NCBI RefSeq assembly: GCF_010183535.1
Contig: NC_071332.1
Coordinates: 15,252,001-15,316,000, forward strand
DNA length: 64,000 nt
Direction of reading: 5' to 3'
Source: Caenorhabditis remanei
Taxonomy: Eukaryota; Nematoda; Chromadorea; Rhabditida; Rhabditidae
Shown: positions 1 through 9,474 of the stretch, piece after piece
Position numbering within the stretch: the first letter of the stretch is position 1
Layout: every line of letters begins with the position of its first letter
Notes under the pieces: generated by a model
The model's database searches: none
What the model was told of the DNA's origin: nothing
What the model saw: the letters and a program-made list of their open reading frames with translations, nothing else
Position numbers and translations under genes: made by a program

Positions 1-83
1 GGACGTCTATGGTACCCCATGGAATGTTCAGTCTTTGTCACTATGCTCATTCTCACTTCCATGGGTGGAGTTTATATCAAGAG

Positions 84-374
84 TGTTACATTCTAGGCTC
101 GCATGCATAAGTATTTAGGTTTGATCTATCCCAAGTAAGAGCGCGCACGTTGGTCTGTATGCGCGTCTCTCTTTCACATTGTTTGTAGTTTGGTCAGAGT
201 TCCCCATATAAGGGACTGACATACCTCATTCTAGTTCTTTCCTTCTTCCCCAACTTATCAGTGACTTCTATTCTGTTATAGTTTATCTCCCTTGAATAAA
301 CCCTCTATCTATTCATCCCATTGTTCTTTGGACTACAACCCGGCTACAGTATGCCGGATCCCAAGGACACAACA
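84..374 (+). repeat. 5' LTR
   Basis: 291 bp, TGTTAC to CAACA. It holds a TATA-like ATATAAG near 206-212 and AATAAA at 295-300, which fit a promoter and a poly(A) signal. The last 24 bases (351-374) already encode the first eight residues of the gag-pol frame. Confidence 0.93.
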
Positions 375-3300
375 ACTGGCGATCAGGCAATGGCAATGGC
401 GGATCTCACCAGGCAGATATCTTCACTGCTCGAAGCGTTCAGTAAGATGGCTCAATCTACTGGTACGTCTACAGGATCTTCATCAGTCTCCAACACAAGT
501 AGCCAACTGGTGGAATCACTCTCAACCCGGATTCCGATGTTCGCATATGAACCAGATGAGGACAAGACGTTTGACTCATGGTACAGCCGCTACGAGGACA
601 TCATCACTAAGGACGGATCATCTCTCACAGATGACGCCAAAGCACGGTTAGTTCTAGCTAAACTCAACGCTAAAGAGTATTCTCATTTTGCAAATCGTAT
701 TCTCCCAACGCTTCCAAATGCACTCGGGTTCACCGATCTCATTCAAAAGCTCAAGGAGACGTTCAAGTCGACAAGCTCCATCTTCCGGAAACGACAAGAT
801 TTTCTCCGAACGGAATACAATGGGTCAGCAATTGAAGAATACACAGGCCTCGTGCTCCGTCGTTTCACATCATCAGAGTTCAAAAAAATGTCGGATGACC
901 AGATCTGCTGCATGGTCTGGATAAATGGGCTCCGAGACAACTCATACTCGGACATCCGCACCAAAGCCCTACAAGTGATGGAAGCAAAGCCAAATTGCAC
1001 ACTTCTCGAATTGGAGCAGGACATCAAGCGCCTTCTTGACGTCCGAGCTGACTCCAAAAGTGTGTCAAAAGTGGAAGCAGTGTCAAACGAGATCAATGCC
1101 ATACACAACGCAATCAAAAGGGACAAGTCACAGAAAGCTCCACCTTCACCATGCTACAAGTGTGGAGGTAGTCATTGGGCTAAGGAATGTAGTAAAAAGG
1201 TCACATGCTCTAACTGTAATAAGAACGGGCATATTGCAAAATTTTGCAGATCCAAGCAGCGAGACTCTTCTAAAGTCAACAAGAAGGTCAGATCAGTAGT
1301 CATCTCCACCGCGTCAACTTCTGGATCCAGTCGAATCTACCGTATCATCTCCATCAACGGAAAGAAGATTCAAATGCAACTGGATACCGGAGCCGACGTA
1401 ACGTTGATCAGCGTAAAGGACTGGAATCGTTTGGGTCGTCCTCAACTTCAGGCACCATCGATCAAGGTCAAATCGGCTAATCATCAACCGATTGCTGTTA
1501 AAGGATCATTCCAGTGCAATTTCATCATCAATGGAAATTCAGCAACTGGACATGCACATGTAGCTGAGACGGGTACTCTTTTGGGAACCGATTGGATTTC
1601 AAAGGATACAAAGCTCTGGCAACTCCTCAACAACAACCAAGTCAATGCAGTACGTTCTGATGTCGGATCAGCATGCGACTACCTGGACGGCAGTCGGGAA
1701 CAACTGAAAATTGATTTGAAGAAGGAATTCGATCCCGTTTTCCAGCCAGGACTCGGTCTTTGTACCAAAACTAAAGCATCTCTTCTACCTAAGCCGGATG
1801 CACACCCAGTGTTCCGGAAAGCTCGACCTGTGCCATACGCTGCACTAACTACAGTATCCGATGAACTAGAACGTCTACAGCAAGCAGGCGTCATCTCACC
1901 AGTCGATCATTCGGAATGGGCAGCTCCGATTGTTCTGGTCAAAAAGAAGAATGGATCACTTCGCATGTGTGCAGATTTCTCCACTGGATTGAATGATGCC
2001 ATCCAGCAGCATCAGCACCCACTACCAACGGCAGACGATATTTTTTCAACTCTAAACGGTGGGAAATACTTTTCGCAGATTGATCTGGCCGAAGCATATT
2101 TACAGATAGAAATTGATGAGCAAGCCAAGCAGATGCTCTGCATCAACACACATCGTGGATTGTATCGCTATAATCGACTCCCATTTGGTGTCAAGTCAGC
2201 TCCAGGATCCTTCCAACAAATTATGGATTCTATGACTTCTGGGTTAGATGGAGTTGCGGCCTATCTCGACGACATCATAATCACTGGCTCATCAGTGGCA
2301 GAGCACAATCAACGACTCAAAACGGTGATGAGTCGAATTCAAGACTTTGGATTACGCGTAAGAATAGAGAAATGCACTTTTCTAAGTCCGAAAATAACTT
2401 TTCTTGGGTTCATCATTGATAAAGATGGACGCCGACCGGATCCGGAAAAAGTCTCTGCAATTCGACACATGCCAGTACCACAAAATGAAAGTCAAGTCCG
2501 ATCTTTCCTAGGACTCATTCAGTTTTATGGCTCATTCGTCAAGGAACTCTTCAAACTTCGTCCGCCACTGGATGCTCTCACCAAAAAGGATGTCGAGTTC
2601 AAATGGACATCTGAGTGTCAAAATGCTTTTGACCACATCAAGCAGATTCTCCACTCGGATCTGTTGCTCACACACTACGATCCGAAACTGCCAATCATCG
2701 TCGCAGCGGACGCTTCTCAATACGGAATCGGTGCTGTCATATCACATCGATTTCCGGATGGCTCCGAGAAGGCCATCTACCACATCAGCAAGGCTCTCAC
2801 TGCTCCACAGCGAAACTACAGCCAGATTGAGAAGGAGGCTTTTGGCCTCATCACTGCCGTCACCAAGTTCCATCGATTCATTCATGGTCGACACTTCACA
2901 CTGCGAACTGATCACAAACCTCTTCTATCCATATTCGGCGAAAAGAAAGGGATTCCTGTGTACAGCGCAAATCGTCTCCAACGTTGGGCCATCATCTTGC
3001 TCAACTACGACTTCAATATTGAGTACATCAACACTCACGATTTTGGACAAGCCGACGCTCTCTCAAGGCTAATTTCCGAGCAAATTCAGCAAAAGGAATG
3101 TGAGGATCGTGTCATTGCTCAAATCGAATCGGAAGTCGTGACAAATTTGGTCAGCACGTGTGAGCAACTACCAGTGACAGCAGATATGGTGCGATCCTAC
3201 TCCAGAAAGGACAAACTCTTAGCCGACGTGTTCCAATACACGATCTCAGGTTCGTGGCCAAAAATCATTGAAAAAAATTCACAAATTTATCTTTTTCACA

Positions 3301-4508
3301 ATCGACGTGACCAACTATCGATCGTCTCGGACTGTCTCATGTTCAACGATCGAATTGTCATCCCCACTTCGCTCCGAACACGTGTGCTCAAAATGCTCCA
3401 TCGGGCTCACCCAGGAATCGTAAGGATGAAACAGTTGGCTCGCACTCTCGTATACTGGCCATCCATTGACAAGGATATCGAGAAGATTGTGAGAAGTTGT
3501 GATCAATGTGCCGCAGTGGCAAAGGATCCTGTCAAGAACACGCTCTGCTCCTGGCCGATCTCGACTGCTCCATGGCAACGCGTACACATAGACTACGCTG
3601 GTCCCATTGATGGCACATATTTTCTAGTTATAGTGGATTCCTATTCAAAATGGCCGGAAGTGATTCCAACCTCATCAATCACTGCCACAGCTACTATCAA
3701 CATTATGCGCAAACTCTTTGCACAATTTGGAGATCCAGAAACGTTGGTTTCGGACAACGGAACTCAATTTACATCCACACAGTTCGCCGAATTCTGCATT
3801 CAACGAGGAATTCGTCACACTCGATCTCCACCATTCCACCCTCAGTCGAATGGTCAGGCGGAACGATTTGTGGATACCCTGAAAAGGGCCTTAGGCAAGT
3901 TAAAAGGGGAGGGAACTACAGATACCGCCTTGTATTTGTTCCTTCAGAGTTATCGCTCTACTCCTTGCACAGCCAGTCTGAATGGCTCAACACCAGCTGA
4001 GAACTTCATTGGTCGAAAGATCCGCACCTACTTGGATCAACTACTCCCCAACGACCAACTCACCGTCTCGCACGATACAGAGATGGAAGAGCAGTTCAAA
4101 AAGCAACATGGTGCTCGCCCTCGCAACTTCCAGAAGGAGGAAACGGTTTATGTTAAAGACTATCGAAACATAAATACTGCCTCGTGGATTCCAGGTACTA
4201 TCCAAAGTCGCATCGGAAAGACACTCTACAAAGTCTTGGTCAACGACACTACCTGGATCCGCCACTCAAATCAGCTTCGCCGACGTGATGATCCAATTAA
4301 GGATGTTCCACTGGACGCGTTGGACCTCATGGATTTTATGCCAAGTCCAACTACACGCCCGGACAATTTCATCAACGCCCCGGCCAAAGTGAAAACTCCT
4401 GTCAAACCGAGGACGCCATCGCCACCACCACAACTTCGTAAATCGACTCGAAATGTCAAATCACCATCAAAATTTATTGTCAAACCATCTTTGAAATCTT
4501 ACCGTTAG
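351..4508 (+). CDS. Gag-Pol polyprotein of Ty3-type retrotransposon
   Basis: The frame is 1385 aa from the ATG at 351, which lies inside the 5' LTR; it also stays open upstream to an ATG at 321. Gag is N-terminal, followed by two zinc knuckles near residues 268-300 (CYKCGGSHWAKEC and CSNCNKNGHIAKFC; the first is one residue short of the canonical spacing). The aspartic protease site LDTGAD is at about 344, the RT active site YLDD at about 638, then RNase H. The integrase has an HHCC motif near residues 1020-1055 and a catalytic core with exactly 35 residues between the second Asp (SDNGTQF) and the Glu (GQAERF). There is no stop or shift between gag and pol. The basic, proline-rich tail (about 1300-1385) is a candidate for chromatin or nucleic-acid contact. 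Confidence 0.95.
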   Translation: MPDPKDTTTGDQAMAMADLTRQISSLLEAFSKMAQSTGTSTGSSSVSNTSSQLVESLSTRIPMFAYEPDEDKTFDSWYSRYEDIITKDGSSLTDDAKARLVLAKLNAKEYSHFANRILPTLPNALGFTDLIQKLKETFKSTSSIFRKRQDFLRTEYNGSAIEEYTGLVLRRFTSSEFKKMSDDQICCMVWINGLRDNSYSDIRTKALQVMEAKPNCTLLELEQDIKRLLDVRADSKSVSKVEAVSNEINAIHNAIKRDKSQKAPPSPCYKCGGSHWAKECSKKVTCSNCNKNGHIAKFCRSKQRDSSKVNKKVRSVVISTASTSGSSRIYRIISINGKKIQMQLDTGADVTLISVKDWNRLGRPQLQAPSIKVKSANHQPIAVKGSFQCNFIINGNSATGHAHVAETGTLLGTDWISKDTKLWQLLNNNQVNAVRSDVGSACDYLDGSREQLKIDLKKEFDPVFQPGLGLCTKTKASLLPKPDAHPVFRKARPVPYAALTTVSDELERLQQAGVISPVDHSEWAAPIVLVKKKNGSLRMCADFSTGLNDAIQQHQHPLPTADDIFSTLNGGKYFSQIDLAEAYLQIEIDEQAKQMLCINTHRGLYRYNRLPFGVKSAPGSFQQIMDSMTSGLDGVAAYLDDIIITGSSVAEHNQRLKTVMSRIQDFGLRVRIEKCTFLSPKITFLGFIIDKDGRRPDPEKVSAIRHMPVPQNESQVRSFLGLIQFYGSFVKELFKLRPPLDALTKKDVEFKWTSECQNAFDHIKQILHSDLLLTHYDPKLPIIVAADASQYGIGAVISHRFPDGSEKAIYHISKALTAPQRNYSQIEKEAFGLITAVTKFHRFIHGRHFTLRTDHKPLLSIFGEKKGIPVYSANRLQRWAIILLNYDFNIEYINTHDFGQADALSRLISEQIQQKECEDRVIAQIESEVVTNLVSTCEQLPVTADMVRSYSRKDKLLADVFQYTISGSWPKIIEKNSQIYLFHNRRDQLSIVSDCLMFNDRIVIPTSLRTRVLKMLHRAHPGIVRMKQLARTLVYWPSIDKDIEKIVRSCDQCAAVAKDPVKNTLCSWPISTAPWQRVHIDYAGPIDGTYFLVIVDSYSKWPEVIPTSSITATATINIMRKLFAQFGDPETLVSDNGTQFTSTQFAEFCIQRGIRHTRSPPFHPQSNGQAERFVDTLKRALGKLKGEGTTDTALYLFLQSYRSTPCTASLNGSTPAENFIGRKIRTYLDQLLPNDQLTVSHDTEMEEQFKKQHGARPRNFQKEETVYVKDYRNINTASWIPGTIQSRIGKTLYKVLVNDTTWIRHSNQLRRRDDPIKDVPLDALDLMDFMPSPTTRPDNFINAPAKVKTPVKPRTPSPPPQLRKSTRNVKSPSKFIVKPSLKSYR
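377..394 (+). other. Candidate tRNA primer-binding site
   Basis: TGGCGATCAGG begins two bases after the LTR end. A start in TGG, complementary to a tRNA CCA end, at this spacing is standard for LTR elements. I cannot say which tRNA it matches. It lies inside the gag-pol reading frame. Confidence 0.5.
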
Positions 4509-4531
4509 TTAGGATCTCTCTTTCCCAGTAG

Positions 4532-4809
4532 TTACCGTAAATACTGTATTATAACGGCATGCCGTTATATTTTTCAACTGCCTCCCAGAGAAATTTTGAG
4601 GTTTTAAAAACTCATTAAACTTAAACGAAAAACCTTTTTTGGGCATTCTTTTCGTTGATCAAGACGTTATCAATCACGCTGCTTCTAATCAGAAACAATA
4701 AATAACACCGGAATATTCATATTCATGAATTCTGAGTATTGATGGGGTGCCGTTATAATACAGGTGCCGTTCTATTACAGGTGCCGTTATAATACAGTAT
4801 TTACGGTAA
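4532..4809. mobile_element. 278-bp TIR element (MITE) nested in the LTR element
   Basis: The 28-bp ends at 4532-4559 and 4782-4809 are perfect reverse complements (TTACCGTAAATACTG... and ...CAGTATTTACGGTAA). TA dinucleotides at 4533-4534 and 4807-4808 would fit a TA target duplication of the Tc1/mariner type. The left end continues into a short palindrome (ATAACGGCATGCCGTTAT, 4551-4568). The right end contains three tandem 17-bp units starting GTGCCGTT (4747-4797). It sits between the gag-pol stop and the polypurine tract. Confidence 0.75.
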
Positions 4810-4853
4810 GCTATTTCTAGGTTCTTCCATTTGTTTTATATTGTATTCATCTT

Positions 4854-4864
4854 AAAAAGGGAGG
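4854..4864 (+). other. Polypurine tract
   Basis: AAAAAGGGAGG lies immediately 5' of the 3' LTR, the expected place for plus-strand priming. Confidence 0.8.
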
Positions 4865-5155
4865 TGTTACATTCTAGGCTCGCATGCATAAGTATTTAGG
4901 TTTGATCTATCCCAAGTAAGAGCGCGCACGTTGGTCTGTATGCGCGTCTCTCTTTCACATTGTTTGTAGTTTGGTCAGAGTTCCCCATATAAGGGACTGA
5001 CATACCTCATTCTAGTTCTTTCCTTCTTCCCCAACTTATCAGTGACTTCTATTCTGTTATAGTTTATCTCCCTTGAATAAACCCTCTATCTATTCATCCC
5101 ATTGTTCTTTGGACTACAACCCGGCTACAGTATGCCGGATCCCAAGGACACAACA
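4865..5155 (+). repeat. 3' LTR
   Basis: Copy of the 5' LTR. Its internal ATG (5132) and the following seven codons read in frame, without a stop, into the disrupted host exon as far as 5443. Confidence 0.93.
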
Positions 5156-5558
5156 AAGAGTATCAAACTTCTGCGTTTCTGGAAAGAAGGGTTAGGTGTC
5201 GTGAAGAAGATTAACATTTTGTCTTTCATATTATTCCCATTGGTTTATACCGGATATGCACTTTTAGTCAAGTTTGAGTTTGACTTTCGAATGGCACAGA
5301 GTGATAGTATGATAAACAAAACTCACACTGAATTTATCAGTGATACAATGGAAGCAGCAACAGAGGAAGTCAATAGAGAGTACTATCTCGCAGAATTCAT
5401 AATGCTACAAGTCTGTTTTCTCTTCAATTCTCTCGGTTCGTAAATGGTTTTAAAAAAGTAAGTAATTTGTTATTTCAGCAATCTACTTGAATGATATCTT
5501 TTTGCTGATTACTTTGGAACATTCAGTGTTGGAGAAGATGGGAGACCAGTTGTTTTAA

Positions 5559-6231
5559 CTTTTGAATTCGATAATTACAGTGCTCTTTGGAATAAAAATG
5601 TGTAGATAATTCAGTTTTTTTAACTTTGTAAGACACCATGAAATGGAAATAAAACGTTGTTTGGATTCACGGGTTCTTGGGAATTTTATCGGTCCGGGTT
5701 CACCGTAAACCATGTAATAGAGACGCACAGAGTTTGGAGCATCATATCCATGTCGGCTTCAATGCCATGACTGTTTTTTCAACGGATAAAATATTTTATA
5801 AACATAAATTGATATTTTGAAAGTTGAACACTTTTTGTTATCTTTTCTGGGAACCGAGATATATAGCTTTGAACTGACAGTAGTATTTCTGGTTTCGAAA
5901 TTCGCCGGACGATAAAGATAATCACAAAATAGTCACACTGAAAATCGTCCCCAAGTCCATAGAGCCAATCACATATTCGACACAAAACCACCCGTTAGTC
6001 TCAAACACAAGAACATGGTAGCCTGCAAACGAACATAATCCAATAATCTCCTCCTCGTACTCACAATTCCTCTGCGAACTGTCATCTACTTGTTGTGAAA
6101 GAATGACGAATTTATTTATCCGTTTGTCATCACCGCTAATCCCCTTCATTCCAACTACGCCTTTTCGAGGTTTGTGTGAGGTATAAATTTCATCAGCGAC
6201 AGATTTTGAACATATTTCGACAAGTTTCAAC
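5559..6231. other. Intergenic stretch
   Basis: No gene seen. The part around 5690-5890 (TTCACCGTAAACC, AACCGAGATATAT) resembles the inverted-repeat element in the intron at 8861-9032 and may be a decayed relative. A TATA-like GTATAAAT at 6180-6187 lies about 50 bp before the next start codon. Confidence 0.4.
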
Positions 6232-6592
6232 ATGATTTTCAAGCAATTTTTGCTTCTTTCCGCTTGCATAGCTTTCCTAGCTGTGGCTGCACCCATCACT
6301 GGTAAGTTACTTTCTTTCCTTATATTTCTTTTATTATCAATATTAAATATTTTCAGTCAAAGATCGCTTCATAGAAATGCAATCATCCGGAATGTCTGAC
6401 AACGGAGTCCAAGCTCTGTGGGATTTGGTGAACAAGTTCAAGGTGGAGTACCCAAAACATTCGAGGAGCAAAGAAACCACTGATAAATTCATGGCGGATT
6501 TCACAGTGATTGCTCAGAATGTGGTGAGCTCAATGTCGAAGGAAGATCAAATGGTGTACAGGGATTATGTGAAGAGACACGGTCTTTCATAA
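6232..6592 (+). CDS. Small secreted helical protein, family member 1
   Basis: Exons 6232-6301 and 6357-6592 give about 101 aa. The N-terminus (MIFKQFLLLSACIAFLAVAA) is a clear signal peptide. The mature part is a predicted helical domain starting MQSSGMSDNGVQALWDLV and ending YRDYVKRHGLS. Three further genes in this window (8771, 11920, 13122) share the pattern of a GMS/GMT motif, a central DKF motif and a YxxYxKxxGL-like end. They also share a phase-1 intron just before the domain, and the second exon is exactly 236 nt in three of the four. I do not recognise a named domain; function unknown. Confidence 0.85.
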
Positions 6593-7241
6593 TGAAGTGA
6601 ATATCTGAAATATCTGGATTCTACTCGGGTGTGCTTCACTACTGTTCCAAGATACCAGATCTCAAGTCTCCTAATTCCTCTATTTTGTGTCTTTCTCCTT
6701 CTTCTGCTCATGTTGTTTTCGAATTTCAATAAATTATGTGTTATTACTTCGTCTTTCTCAAGAGTCACAATTTACAGTGGTTCTTGTCTAGACACCACTG
6801 TATAATCCCAGGGTGAATACCGTTTTTCGTGAAAAACATGTTTTGAAAATCTAGAGACAAGACAGAAATCAGTCAAAGAATGACGTGACGGTGAATAGAG
6901 GGTCATTTTAGAGTACAAATGAAAGGCCAGGAATATCAGTTCCTGCAAAATGACAAGTTGCAAAGTGTCCCGAGCTCAAACTCATAAAATAGCTTCAAAA
7001 TCATCGTTTCGTATTTTGTTGTCTTCAATGGTCCATCCCTCTCTTCTCACAACTTTTCGTAGTTTCACAAACCACGTTGCCCTTGACAATGTGCCCGGGA
7101 CCTCATTCGTTTTCTCATCCCTTTTTTACGTCCTCACCACTGAGACTTCGTATTTTGTGTTGTTTCCTTGATCTTTCGGAGAGAATCTTTCTTATAAAAG
7201 CTGGCACATATTATATCCAACACACCCTGACATTTTTTGAA

Positions 7242-8001
7242 ATGGCGACCCCATCGAATGGATATCCACCGAATGTATTCACTGTCCAACCTCAAGCACA
7301 ACCATACGGTCAACCTGGACAGCCAATTTATGTGTAAGTAAAACAAAGGATTTTCTTGTACAGTACTGTGCAGTGAGATATACAACTCGGCATTTTTTAG
7401 TTGAAAAATTTTTTTAGTTGAAAAAATCAAACTTTAAGTGGCTGTTACGGTATCACTGGTTGACCCATAAAATAAATTATGTATAAACCATACAGAACAA
7501 AGGTAGAGCTTAATTTTTGTAGTTGACAACTTTTTTGTACGAGCATTCACTAGCAAGTTACATATCGGCAAAGTAATTCCTTCTCGTTTCATTTCAGTGC
7601 AAAATAGAGTGATTTTTGAGCTGTCCTCTTAAAATGACCATAACTCTCTAGGGAGTGCTCGTACAAAAAGTTGTCAACTACAAAAAAAGAGCTCTGTTTT
7701 GGTTCTGTGTGGTTTACACATAATTTACTTTGTGGAACAATCAATGACACCGTAACATCCTCTCAAAGTTGGGCATTTTCAAGTGAAAAAGACCAGATTG
7801 TATATCTTACTGCACGGTACTGTAAGTTCTAGCTGTGAAACTGTCATTTTCAGAGTCCAACAACAACCTCAACCAACTCGAAACAACGATGGGTGTTGCG
7901 AATCTTTTATCGCGTGTTGCGCATGCTGTCAGTGCTGTGTCAGTTGCTGCTCATTATTCACATGCTGGGCTCAACTTTGTTGTGTCTTATGTGATTCATA
8001 G
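7242..8001 (+). CDS. CYSTM-like cysteine-rich tail-anchored small protein
   Basis: Exons 7242-7333 and 7854-8001 join in frame to 79 aa. The first half is rich in Pro, Gln, Gly and Tyr (QPYGQPGQPIYV). The second half is a Cys-packed hydrophobic run (CCACCQCCVSCC) ending CCVLCDS, the layout of cysteine-rich transmembrane (CYSTM) proteins, which sit in membranes and are often linked to stress responses. TATAAAAG at 7193-7200 lies about 45 bp upstream of the ATG. The 520-bp intron is filled by a palindromic element. Exact family membership is inferred from composition only. Confidence 0.75.
7356..7826. repeat. Palindromic element in intron (hairpin family with GTTGAC arms)
   Basis: Outer arms TTGTACAGTACTGTGCAGTG (7356 on) and its imperfect complement ending at 7826; inner arms TAGTTGACAACTTTTTTGTA (about 7521) and TACAAAAAGTTGTCAACTA (about 7662). 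No coding capacity. Relatives lie at 13585, 29632 and 62415. Confidence 0.75.
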
Positions 8002-8452
8002 CAATTGTCAATCTCACAAGTGAACTCTCCTCAATTAATAAATGTGATATTTATAGAAGTAACAGATTCATTCAAAGTAAACACACTTATAATCTGTTAG
8101 CGTTATTGGTGTACTCCTAAATTTGTCTCTCACTTCCTTGTTAGACTGGACCAATGGGTATCCAGTAACTGGTGAATCTTAAAATTCCCCTATTGAATCT
8201 TAATATAAGAAGTATATTATAATAAAGAAGACGAAAACTGAAATTTGAAGTTTCATTGTATTTGACTAGCCGGTGATGCATGGTAAACGTTCGGTCTCTT
8301 TCTATTGCTCTCTCTTTCTTACTTCTATGCCAGCCACTTTCTCCTCTATTGTGAAATACCCCACAATTCCCATTTTCCTTCGAAACGTTCGCTGCTTTCC
8401 TAGCCTCCGGTATATAAACACCCTCAACTTCCCACTATTTCGCATCGGTCCG

Positions 8453-8596
8453 ATGTTGATGGGTTATCAATTCCTCACTGTCTTTTCTGCTTGCAGAAGA
8501 AACCCCGGTTTCCTTGTGGAACCAAAAAACGTTGTCTGTCGGAACTTCGTTCTGTCAAACAACACTCGCATCCGTGCGAAACCCCCTTCCCATTAA
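8453..8596 (+). CDS. Possible short peptide gene
   Basis: A 47-aa frame (MLMGYQFLTVFSACRRNPG...) begins about 35 bp after a good TATA motif (GGTATATAAACACC, 8409-8422). It has no clear signal peptide, intron or recognisable motif. The rest of 8002-8770 holds nothing I recognise. The TATA box is the main reason to list it; it could equally be a non-coding transcript or chance. Confidence 0.2.
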   Translation: MLMGYQFLTVFSACRRNPGFLVEPKNVVCRNFVLSNNTRIRAKPPSH

Positions 8597-8770
8597 CACA
8601 ACCTTGACCGTTGTTTTTTTCGATCTTAATATTTAAAAAATGGCTGCAAAAGGAGCTTGATAAACATATCAAGAAAGATGAAACGTTCTCCGCAATAAAA
8701 CTGTTTTCGGAGTTTTATTGCTAACAGAAAGCATGTATAAACTTGTACGAATCTAGAAATTTCCCCAAAA

Positions 8771-9294
8771 ATGAAGTTCTTACTCTTCCTTCTTCTTATT
8801 TTTTTCGTGTATTCCATCAATGCTCAGTTCAAATTTCCATCTTGTAAGTTTTGGCAATTGTCACCGTGAAACCTGTAATAAAGGTGCAGCCGAGATTTTG
8901 GTTATCTCGACTGTCTTCAAAGCTACAAAAAGTTTCCAACAGAAGAAATGTTCTGTAAATATTGTGCTATATTTTAATTGTTAGGAACCAAGATATACCA
9001 TTTTAAAGCCTCTATTACATGTTTTACTGTGATTTATTTCCAGCTGAGAAAATGCTTGCTGACCTCAAAGAAGCAGGAATGAGCGAGGCAAATATCAATA
9101 AGCTGAACAAGATTTATGAAGATTACCTGACGAAACGTGCTGAAATTAAAGCAAAAACTCGAAAAGGATACGTTTCGCAAGAATACCAACGGTACATTCT
9201 TCTTCGAGATGGCTTTTTGCGTTCAATGCCTGCAAAAGAGAAAAGAATCTTCGAGAACTATATTTATAAGTACGAAAATCATTCGGGATATTGA
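8771..9294 (+). CDS. Small secreted helical protein, family member 2 (divergent)
   Basis: Exons 8771-8843 and 9044-9294 give 107 aa. The signal peptide is MKFLLFLLLIFFVYSINAQ. The mature part (EKMLADLKEAGMSEANINKL) aligns with the neighbours at 6232, 11920 and 13122. The middle is charged, with RAEIKAKTRKGYVSQEY in place of the usual stretch, and the end FENYIYKYENHSGY is longer than in the others, so the second exon is 251 nt rather than 236. The intron phase and position are conserved. Function unknown. Confidence 0.8.
8861..9032. repeat. Short inverted-repeat element in intron
   Basis: TCACCGTGAAACCTGTAATAAAGG (8861 on) pairs imperfectly with CCTCTATTACATGTTTTACTGTGA (ending 9032). About 170 bp, no coding content. 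It fills most of the intron of the small secreted gene. Confidence 0.6.
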
Positions 9295-9474
9295 CTAATG
9301 TTTTTTTCGATTGTTTCTTAACAAAACAGTTTTATTTTTGTTTTGAAAAATGTTTTCCACAAACGAATAAATGTTTATTTGATATCATGTAGATCATAAG
9401 CTTGGCAAGCACAGTCACGAAAGTGAACACGCTCGTCAAACAACCGATCAATCAAAATATTCTTATAAAATTAA

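Larger units (their letters stand above)
84..5155 (+). mobile_element. Complete Ty3/mdg4-type LTR retrotransposon
   Basis: The 291-bp terminal repeats at 84-374 and 4865-5155 start TGTT and end AACA, align at a constant offset of 4781 with no difference that I can see, and are flanked by the direct repeat AAGAG. Between them lies a single long gag-pol frame with domains in the order zinc knuckles, protease, RT, RNase H, integrase, which is the Ty3 order. No env-like frame is present. Identical LTRs plus an intact reading frame imply a young and possibly still mobile copy. A 278-bp TIR element is nested in its 3' untranslated part. Confidence 0.95.
1..5558 (+). pseudogene. Multi-pass membrane protein gene, disrupted by an LTR retrotransposon
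   Basis: Positions 1-83 read in one open frame from beyond the window edge and include a hydrophobic segment near CSVFVTMLILTSMGG. The same frame resumes directly after the LTR element at 5161; the repeated AAGAG (79-83 and 5156-5160) is the target duplication. The downstream part has more hydrophobic stretches (for example LSFILFPLVYTGYALL) and runs to about 5418-5427. A likely intron ends at 5478 (TATTTCAG) and a final exon 5479-5558 closes in frame with TAA; the donor there (GTTCGT) is weak. I do not recognise the family; a serpentine receptor or other membrane protein is possible. Apart from the insertion I see no other lesion, so the loss looks recent. Confidence 0.6.
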
